NCBI RefSeq assembly: GCF_963877135.1
Contig: NZ_CAWNSW010000012.1
Span: 1 to 64,000, forward strand
From: Stenomitos frigidus_A
GTDB lineage: Bacteria > Cyanobacteriota > Cyanobacteriia > Leptolyngbyales > Leptolyngbyaceae
Direction of reading: 5' to 3'
Length of the DNA: 64,000 bases
Numbering within the stretch: position 1 is the stretch's first letter; each line of letters opens with the position of its first letter. Made by a program: the position numbers and the translations under genes. Under the pieces are notes generated by a model. It ran no database searches and was not told where the DNA came from. It was given only the letters and a program-made list of their open reading frames with translations. Below, piece by piece: positions 58,042-64,000 of the stretch.

Positions 58042-60417
58042 TTAATCATCTTCAAACTCTGGTTCTGATTCAGCAATTTGGATGGCGTCTAGACCGACTT
58101 CGTCATCCGTTGCTTCGCTGCCACCACCGACTGCGATTAAGTCGATCTGCTGGCGGTAGTAGTCCACGCTCTTCACCTGCACTTCGATGCGATCGCCTAG
58201 GCGGTATTGCTTGCGGTTTTTGCGTCCAACCAGGGTTTGCTGGCGCGATCGGTACTCGTACCAGTCATCCTTGAGGGAACTGACGTGTACCAGTCCTTCA
58301 ACCAACAACTCCTCGATTTCGACAAAGAGCCCATAGGACTGGACGCCCGTGATCAGTCCGTGGAAAATCTCACCAGTGCGCTCCCGCATCAGTTCGGCTT
58401 TCTTGAGTCCTTCCAGGTCTTGCTCTGCTTCTTGCGCCACTTTCTCGCGTTCGCTCAGATGCACCACCTGTGACGCGAAGTAGGTTTCTAATTCTTGATG
58501 GATCTCAGGAGGCAGCACGTTCCAGCTAATGTTGCCGTGCGACGAGCTGTGTCGTAAGTTGACCATTTCTTTAGAACGGCTGGATTTGCGATCGCGTCCT
58601 TCTTCAAACACAGCATGCAGTGCGCGCTGTACCAACAGATCGGGATAGCGGCGGACAGGCGAGGTGAAATGGGTGTACCCATGATCCAAAGCAAGCCCAA
58701 AGTGCGATCGAGGGGTTGTGCTGTAAAACGCAGGCTTCAGCGTTTCTAGCAAGAGATAGGTCATCACCCGCTCGGCATCTGACTCAGCAAACTTCTGCGT
58801 AAAGTGCTGGTAGTCTTCTGGCCGCACGACATCTTCTTGCTCCAGGTGCAGTTCAATGCCCATGTTGATAGACAGCTTGATCAACTCTTGCACATCGTCT
58901 GGGTCAGGTGTGGGATGCACCCGATAGAGGCTCGGAGCGCCCAACGCTTGTAGGTGATTGGCGACGAGTTGATTAGCCAGCAGCATCAGTTCAGCAATCA
59001 TGGCGTAGGTTGGAACGGATGGTGAGACGACGATCGCGCCCAGTACCCCTTCATCGTCATAGTGAAACTTAGGCGTAAAGACAAGCTTCCCTGTGTCCTG
59101 ATCAGCCTCAGCAAGACTGCTGGAACTCGGCTTTTCGGGTAGGTTCAGTTCAAACGCACCCCGTTGGTGCCGTTGCTCTTTTAAGGCATGGCTGACGGCC
59201 GCTAGCTGATCCAACAGCTCAAACACAGGCTCAAGAGGCTGAATGTCTACAGTTGAGGGCTGATCGCTGGCGGCTGACCGCTCTAGAATCGCCTGCGCCT
59301 GCTGATAGCTCAGCTGATGATCAACCTTGATGACTGTTGGCTGGATTTCGTACTCTACGACGTGTCCCTCGGCATCTAGCGTCACCAGCACAGAAACAGC
59401 CAGTCGCTCGTGCCCAAGCTGAAACGCACAGAGCGAGTGAGCGATCGCATCCGGCAGCATAGGGATGACAAGGTCGCCCAAATAGACCGAGGTGCCACGT
59501 TTGCGTGCCTCGCGATCGACGGGTGAATCGGGCTCCACATAGTGTGCTACATCCGCAATATGAACCCCTAAACGCCAGTTCCCACCTTTCGTTTTTTCTA
59601 AGGTGAGGGCATCATCCAGACTATCGGTAGTGGCCTGACTGCTGTCTGCCTTGATGGTAATGGTGGTCAGCTTGCGCAAATCTAACCGGGCTTTCAGCTC
59701 TGTTTTAGCGAGTTTGGTCGGTAGTGCGTTGGCTGCAGCTTGCACTTCATCGCTAAAAGTGCGGGAAAGATAATGCTTGCAGCAGACAATATCGATGTCG
59801 GCAGCATCCGTATCGGTACCTAAAATTTGCGCTACGCTGCCCAACGGTGGATTCTGCCCCAGGGGATAACGCAGTAACTTGACATGTGCGAGGTGGTCGA
59901 TCGCGTCGCTCAGGTTCTCACCATTTTGCTCTAGCCGCACTTCAAACAGCAGACGATCGTCCAATGGTACGGCTCGAAAGCCCTCTTCGGCCTGCTTGAC
60001 CCGCGCCAGCACTGAAGGATTAGAGCGCTCTAGAATCAGACGGACTTCGCCTTCGGGGCTGCGACGACGACTCCCTTCCTTGGTCACGCGGACTAAAACG
60101 CGATCGCCATTCCACGCATTACTCAATTGGCTTTCGCGAATGTAGATGTCTTCTGCGCCTTCGGCATCTTGAATAGCAAAGCAGAAACCTTTGCTGGAGC
60201 AGCGCAGTTTGCCCTCAACAACGCCTTCTTCTGCAATACGCTTGTACCGGCCGCGATCTTTGGTCAGAATGCCAATTTTTTCGAGCGCATCCAGCGCAAT
60301 CTGAAGCCTTAGTAAGTCATCGTCGTCTCTACAATCCAGTTTTTTTTCTAAAACCTTAGGAGCAACGAGTTTGTCATCGGTGAAGTTTGACAGCAGGGCA
60401 GCGATCGAAAATTCCAT
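58042..60417 (-). CDS. rnr: Ribonuclease R/VacB-type exoribonuclease
   Basis: The 791-residue 3'-to-5' exonuclease degrades structured RNA. An N-terminal cold-shock-like region (KLRCSSKGFCFAIQDAEGAEDIYI) precedes the RNB catalytic domain with TIKADSSQATTDSLDDALTLEK and GVHIADVAHYV. Downstream motifs are FTSPVRRYPDLLVQRAL and a C-terminal S1 domain (RTGEIFHGLITGVQSYGLFV). A heptamer-derived linker ERSAASDQPST is present near residue 380. The canonical first catalytic Asp cluster (D-x3-D-D) is seen in DSLDDA. Confidence 0.94.
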   Translation of the reverse strand: MEFSIAALLSNFTDDKLVAPKVLEKKLDCRDDDDLLRLQIALDALEKIGILTKDRGRYKRIAEEGVVEGKLRCSSKGFCFAIQDAEGAEDIYIRESQLSNAWNGDRVLVRVTKEGSRRRSPEGEVRLILERSNPSVLARVKQAEEGFRAVPLDDRLLFEVRLEQNGENLSDAIDHLAHVKLLRYPLGQNPPLGSVAQILGTDTDAADIDIVCCKHYLSRTFSDEVQAAANALPTKLAKTELKARLDLRKLTTITIKADSSQATTDSLDDALTLEKTKGGNWRLGVHIADVAHYVEPDSPVDREARKRGTSVYLGDLVIPMLPDAIAHSLCAFQLGHERLAVSVLVTLDAEGHVVEYEIQPTVIKVDHQLSYQQAQAILERSAASDQPSTVDIQPLEPVFELLDQLAAVSHALKEQRHQRGAFELNLPEKPSSSSLAEADQDTGKLVFTPKFHYDDEGVLGAIVVSPSVPTYAMIAELMLLANQLVANHLQALGAPSLYRVHPTPDPDDVQELIKLSINMGIELHLEQEDVVRPEDYQHFTQKFAESDAERVMTYLLLETLKPAFYSTTPRSHFGLALDHGYTHFTSPVRRYPDLLVQRALHAVFEEGRDRKSSRSKEMVNLRHSSSHGNISWNVLPPEIHQELETYFASQVVHLSEREKVAQEAEQDLEGLKKAELMRERTGEIFHGLITGVQSYGLFVEIEELLVEGLVHVSSLKDDWYEYRSRQQTLVGRKNRKQYRLGDRIEVQVKSVDYYRQQIDLIAVGGGSEATDDEVGLDAIQIAESEPEFEDD
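59257..59283. repeat. In-frame heptamer repeat inside rnr
   Basis: Units of GGCTGA(T/C)CGCT encode ERSAASDQP in rnr. The encoded peptide is nearly the same as that inserted in larB (ERSAVSGQ). Confidence 0.75.
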
Positions 60418-61122
60418 GAAGCGATAGATCCTTGTGTACTTAATTCTGTATCAGATGTGGAACAGAACCTTAAATTCAGGTTTGGATGAATGCTGCCACG
60501 CATCGATTGTTAGGCAACGCTTCATCCGGTGTAAACGTGACCTCGCCCAATGCCTTTAGCTCCGCTTACCCTCAATGCGTTTGAGCAACCATGTTTGCTC
60601 GATCGCTTAGGACATAACGCAATGCTGAAGGCACTACCGCGATCGATCAGCCTGAACCGAAGTTGGCTCAAATCGAATAGCGCAACGGTAGTCGGAGAAC
60701 CCAGAAACAGCGCTTCTGAGTCACTCAAAGAGCGGCAAACAGGCGATCGCTAACAATTTGGGTACATCATCAAACCGCTGTAAGCGCTGTACGGCAATCC
60801 CTGTCAATGACTGATGAGCAATGAACAGGTGACCGTACTGAGACGTCATTGGTTAGCGTCAATGCCAGGAATCTGGTGCTGTCGCTTGTCGATCGCCAAT
60901 CACTCAATACCTACAGACTGATGCTCAAACCTTAGCGATTTCCTTTCTCTATTAAAACTCTATTTAGCACTTTCGCACCAATGGTCAAGTTAGCAAGTTG
61001 TGTAGATCACTCTGAAAGTAGCCGCAGCGATCGATCAGAAGGAGTCAGTATGCAAGAGTCAGTATGCACTCAAAACTCAAAACTCAAAAATTACTCCGCC
61101 CTTTGGCCTTTGCCTTCTAACA
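60418..61122. other. Long intergenic region upstream of rnr
   Basis: The 705-bp gap holds frames on both strands (60522-60753) that resemble no family. A 13-base direct duplication (GTCAGTATGCA-type) at 61044-61067 and a CTCAAAA heptamer run (61065-61089) stand at its right end. The rnr promoter should lie near the left end. Confidence 0.45.
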
Positions 61123-61701
61123 TTAATCAGCTTGCCAATGTGCATTCATGAGGCTAGTCAAAATGTGGTCTTCCCATTTACCGTTAATCAACAAATAGTC
61201 CCTTGCGTAGCCTTCAACGACAAAGCCCAATCGCCTGAGTAGATTGCCACTGCGTTGATTGCGCGGCATATAGTTGGCAGTAATCCGATGAAACCTTAAT
61301 TCGTTAAAAATGTACTGAATCGACCGTCCAACGGCTTCTGCCATGTAGCCGTTCCCTTGCTTATGCTCTGCTAAGCTATAGCCCAAAATGCAGGCATGTA
61401 GAGGCTCTCGAAAGAATTGGGTGAAATTGATAATACCAACGATCGTTTCGGGCTTTGCTTGCTCAAACACAAACAGTCTGAGCGATTGGTTGTAGTTAAA
61501 TTCGATGAGATTTCGCTCTACCTGACCCCGCCAAAAGTCTTCAGTAAAAAAGTTCTCCGATCGCGTTGGCTCAAAGGGCTTCAAAAAGGCTCGATTCGTG
61601 CGGTAGTAGCGTGCAATTTCAGGCACATCTCGCTTGGTCGCCAGGCGGATAAAAAGCCGATTGGTCGCTAGCTGTGGTGGGTCTGAAGGGTAGTCTTTCA
61701 T
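61123..61701 (-). CDS. RimJ/RimL-type GNAT acetyltransferase
   Basis: The 192-residue enzyme has ATNRLFIRLATKRDVPEIARYY, ILGYSLAEHKQGNGYMAEAV (acetyl-CoA loop) and HRITANYMPRNQRSGNLLRRLGF. This fits N-terminal acetyltransferases for ribosomal proteins or related targets. It starts four bases inside the end of selO (ATGA overlap), so the two are co-translated. Confidence 0.9.
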   Translation of the reverse strand: MKDYPSDPPQLATNRLFIRLATKRDVPEIARYYRTNRAFLKPFEPTRSENFFTEDFWRGQVERNLIEFNYNQSLRLFVFEQAKPETIVGIINFTQFFREPLHACILGYSLAEHKQGNGYMAEAVGRSIQYIFNELRFHRITANYMPRNQRSGNLLRRLGFVVEGYARDYLLINGKWEDHILTSLMNAHWQAD

Positions 61702-63119
61702 CTCGCTCGAATGCTCTCTAGCAACGCATTAAAGGGCTGCCAGTCGTCATGCTGAGCGATCGCGTCCCAGACGGTTTCAATCTCTGGGCGCAGGGGAACG
61801 GTGAGCGGGTTGTGGTCACGGAGCCGATTGGCGATCGTGTCCATTTCCGCCTCCGGCAAACTCAACAAAAGATTGAAGTAGCCATTTTTCCAGGCCTGCC
61901 ATAAGGTTGCAAACTCACCAGGAGAGACACTCGCCTGACTGAAAATATGACCCACATCTTCTCGCCAGGTGGCTGCAAACTGTTGAGCTAAGGTAGCAAA
62001 GAAACTGTGGTAGCCAATTTGCGTTTCCCGTAACAGTTGCAGGGTGAGTTTAAGTAGTTCGTCTAACGCTGGATGTTCTGATACTTCAAAGCCCAATTTA
62101 GACAGCATTCGCTGGCGATAAGCGCGCTCATAGTGTTGGTCAAACGTTGCTAGCCCTGCCTCTAACGTGGATGACGCAATGACCCGCTCTAACGGACGTT
62201 GCAACATCTCTAAATTCCAGCGGCAAATTGCAGGTTGTCGGCCATAGCTGTAGCGCCCAAAGTGGTCGAAATAGGCAGCCGTAAAACTTGGATCAAGGGT
62301 GGGAAGGAAGGCAAACGGCCCATAGTCAAAGCTTTCCCCTGTAATCGCCATATTGTCTGTATTGAGCACCGCATGGCAAAAGCCAGCCGACATCCATTGC
62401 GCGGCTAATTCTGCCACCCGCTGCACCAGTTCCGCATAAAACAGGGCGTAGCGATCGCTCGTGCCTGCCAAATGCGGGTAGTAGACTTCAATCACGTGAT
62501 CGAGCAAAATCGCGATCAGATCTTTGCGATCGAGGTAGTGCAGTCGCTCAAAGGTGCCAAAGCGAATGTGCGATTGCTGAAAGCGCACCATCACAGACGA
62601 CCGTGTGGGTGAAGGCTCATCGCCGCGCCAGAGCGATTCCCCAGTTTCAATTAAGCTCAGGCAACGAGAGGTTAAAACGCCCGCACGGTGTAAGGACTCC
62701 GCTGCTAACACTTCACGTACGCCCCCTTTCAGCGTGAGTCGGCCGTCGCCCCCTCTAGAGTAGGGCGTTGTTCCCGACCCTTTGGTGCCCATATCGTACA
62801 GGTTGCCGTCTGTGCCGCGTACCTGCCCGTACAGAAAACCTCGACCGTCGCCCAGAAAGGCGTTGTATTCACCGAACTGATAGCCGTGATAGCGTAGCGC
62901 CAACAACGGACGTGGCGCTTGAAACGTGCCAAAAGCCTCCACAAAGTCAGTGTCACTCACGGCTTGCGGCTCAAGTCCTAGTTTGGGCAGTAGCGCATCG
63001 TTGCGAAACCGCAGGCGATACGTTGGAAACTCAGCCGCCGCCACCTGGTCATAGTAATCATCTCCCAGACGTTCGAGAGACGGTTCGTAGTCGAGCAGCA
63101 GCAGGGGATTAGCAGACAT
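61698..63119 (-). CDS. selO: SelO-type protein AMPylase (UPF0061)
   Basis: The 473-residue pseudokinase-fold enzyme transfers AMP to proteins. It shows RYHGYQFGEYNAFLGDGRGF, LYDMGTKGSGTTPYSRGGDG, LKGGVREVLAAESLHRAGV and LNTDNMAITGESFDYGPFAFL, the last carrying the metal-binding Asn and Asp. Start ATG 63119 matches the conserved MSANPLLLLDYEPSL; the longer frame to 63278 lacks conservation. A C-terminal selenocysteine is absent. Confidence 0.94.
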   Translation of the reverse strand: MSANPLLLLDYEPSLERLGDDYYDQVAAAEFPTYRLRFRNDALLPKLGLEPQAVSDTDFVEAFGTFQAPRPLLALRYHGYQFGEYNAFLGDGRGFLYGQVRGTDGNLYDMGTKGSGTTPYSRGGDGRLTLKGGVREVLAAESLHRAGVLTSRCLSLIETGESLWRGDEPSPTRSSVMVRFQQSHIRFGTFERLHYLDRKDLIAILLDHVIEVYYPHLAGTSDRYALFYAELVQRVAELAAQWMSAGFCHAVLNTDNMAITGESFDYGPFAFLPTLDPSFTAAYFDHFGRYSYGRQPAICRWNLEMLQRPLERVIASSTLEAGLATFDQHYERAYRQRMLSKLGFEVSEHPALDELLKLTLQLLRETQIGYHSFFATLAQQFAATWREDVGHIFSQASVSPGEFATLWQAWKNGYFNLLLSLPEAEMDTIANRLRDHNPLTVPLRPEIETVWDAIAQHDDWQPFNALLESIRAR

Positions 63120-63375
63120 TGCAAAGTTTAAGGAACGTAAGAACTGTGAACACTTGACGCACGACACCTGCGCTTGATCCAACAAGAGAACCGTTTGGTT
63201 AGCCACAGTGTGGCACGTGGATTGATAATCCGTGCTTGAACGCTTTAAGGGACGACTGAGGCGATTGCTAGCAAACAAAAGACTCGTACCGGCAGGTTTG
63301 GCAAGGCTAGTGACTGAAGATAAAGTCTCTGCAAAACGTGCTCCTACCCAATGGTCAATTTTTCTTGGAAAGCTC

Positions 63376-63912
63376 CTAAGAGCGCCATTTTACAGAACAG
63401 CCGATCGGTTCTGTAGAGGTTGGCTTGATCGGAGCATTGAGCAAAATTTGGGCGATCGCGTCTCGCAAATAGGTGACTCGTACTGAGTTGGGATCATTGG
63501 GGCTATCGTCCACTGAGCCGCTATAGCAAAGTACGCCGTTTTGATTTAGCAAGAAAAGATGGGGGGTTTTCTCAGCGCCAAAGCTTTGAGCCACTTCTTG
63601 CGTGACATCCCGCAGGTAAGGAAAGTTTAGCTGATTGTCGGTGGCAAAACGCTTCATGTTGTCAAAGCTATCGGCAGGGTAGCGATCGGCATCGTTAGAG
63701 TTAATGCCAATGAGCGTCACACCCTGGCGTTCAAACTCCGTCTGGATTTGTTTCAGGCGATCGAGGTACAGCTTCACATAAGGACAGTGATTGCACATAA
63801 ACACAACCCCTACCGCTCTAAACTGTTCGAGATAACGAGCGAGATGGTGCACAGAGCCATCAATACCGGGTATCTCGAAATCAGGAGCGTAATTGCCAAT
63901 CACGGTACTCAT
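63376..63912 (-). CDS. Peroxiredoxin-like thioredoxin-fold protein
   Basis: The 178-residue protein has a redox motif in VFMCNHCPYVKLY (CNHC), preceded by YAPDFEIPGIDGSVHHL and followed by VTLIGINSNDAD and LNFPYLRDVTQEVAQSFGA. This is the AhpC/TSA-related thioredoxin family common in cyanobacteria, suggesting disulphide reduction. It lacks a signal peptide. ATG 63912 gives MSTVIGNYAPDF; ATG 63921 nine bases upstream is an equally possible start. Confidence 0.88.
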   Translation of the reverse strand: MSTVIGNYAPDFEIPGIDGSVHHLARYLEQFRAVGVVFMCNHCPYVKLYLDRLKQIQTEFERQGVTLIGINSNDADRYPADSFDNMKRFATDNQLNFPYLRDVTQEVAQSFGAEKTPHLFLLNQNGVLCYSGSVDDSPNDPNSVRVTYLRDAIAQILLNAPIKPTSTEPIGCSVKWRS

Positions 63913-63948
63913 TTTTTCCATGCACGTGGGGGGGGGAGAGGGGGAAAG

Positions 63949-63976
63949 AGTTTTGAGTTTTGAATTTTGAGTTTCG
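63949..63976. repeat. Heptamer repeat at the window end
   Basis: AGTTTTG units (7 bp) repeat four times, continuing the class of repeats seen in other gaps. Confidence 0.6.
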
Positions 63977-64000
63977 ACTAACTTCTGACTCCTACTAAAA

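Noticed and set aside
60522..60753. Two overlapping opposite-strand frames upstream of rnr
   Set aside because: Each mirrors the other; neither shows the expected rpsR or rpmG sequence or other motif.

Overview
The window is cyanobacterial chromosome, probably from a filamentous or Leptolyngbya-like lineage. The evidence is the very frequent HIP1 octamer GCGATCGC and a gene set typical of that phylum: cyanophycinase, homogentisate phytyltransferase, an Flv1/Flv3 flavodiiron pair, D-glycerate 3-kinase, CrtW ketolase, an RpaB-like response regulator, a group 2 sigma factor and DUF760. No rRNA, tRNA or CRISPR array is visible.

Layout. At 0-1 kb lies S-formylglutathione hydrolase. From 1.6 to 6.2 kb, all on the plus strand, is a compact stress island: three CsbD-type genes (one secreted with two CsbD repeats), a glycine-zipper stress protein, a BON lipoprotein, two tiny membrane proteins and cyanophycinase. 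Two of the csbD genes share a near-identical leader. From 7 to 10 kb come an HNH protein, a DHH phosphoesterase, SixA and a MarR regulator. From 10.5 to 17.2 kb is a redox and efflux region: an MFS exporter, a thioredoxin-like gene split by a 150-bp MITE, an exported protein, a globin, a Rof-like protein, a second MarR with a Cys/His tail, and an EmrB-type pump. From 17.4 to 21.1 kb are a sensor kinase and a CHASE2 cyclase, facing each other across a hairpin.

The 21.2-25.8 kb stretch is an accessory, defence-like block: a decayed IS5-type transposase, two tandem toxin-antitoxin pairs (one toxin killed by a stop codon) and a large NACHT ATPase whose reading frame carries three palindromic repeats. 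A second small accessory patch at 40.9-43.5 kb holds a ParE pair, a frameshifted AAA-TPR gene and a coiled-coil protein.

The rest is metabolic and housekeeping: beta-glucosidase, tocopherol prenyltransferase, M28 peptidase, LarB, an oligopeptide-binding lipoprotein, glycerate kinase, Flv1/Flv3, glucan phosphorylase, MutY, a sigma factor, CarB, an RpaB-like regulator, CrtW, UbiX, RNase R, a GNAT and SelO pair, and a thioredoxin-fold protein.

A theme running through the window is small repeats that have entered genes without breaking the frame (NACHT, mutY, larB, rnr), alongside intergenic runs of 7-bp repeats. One MITE did break a gene.
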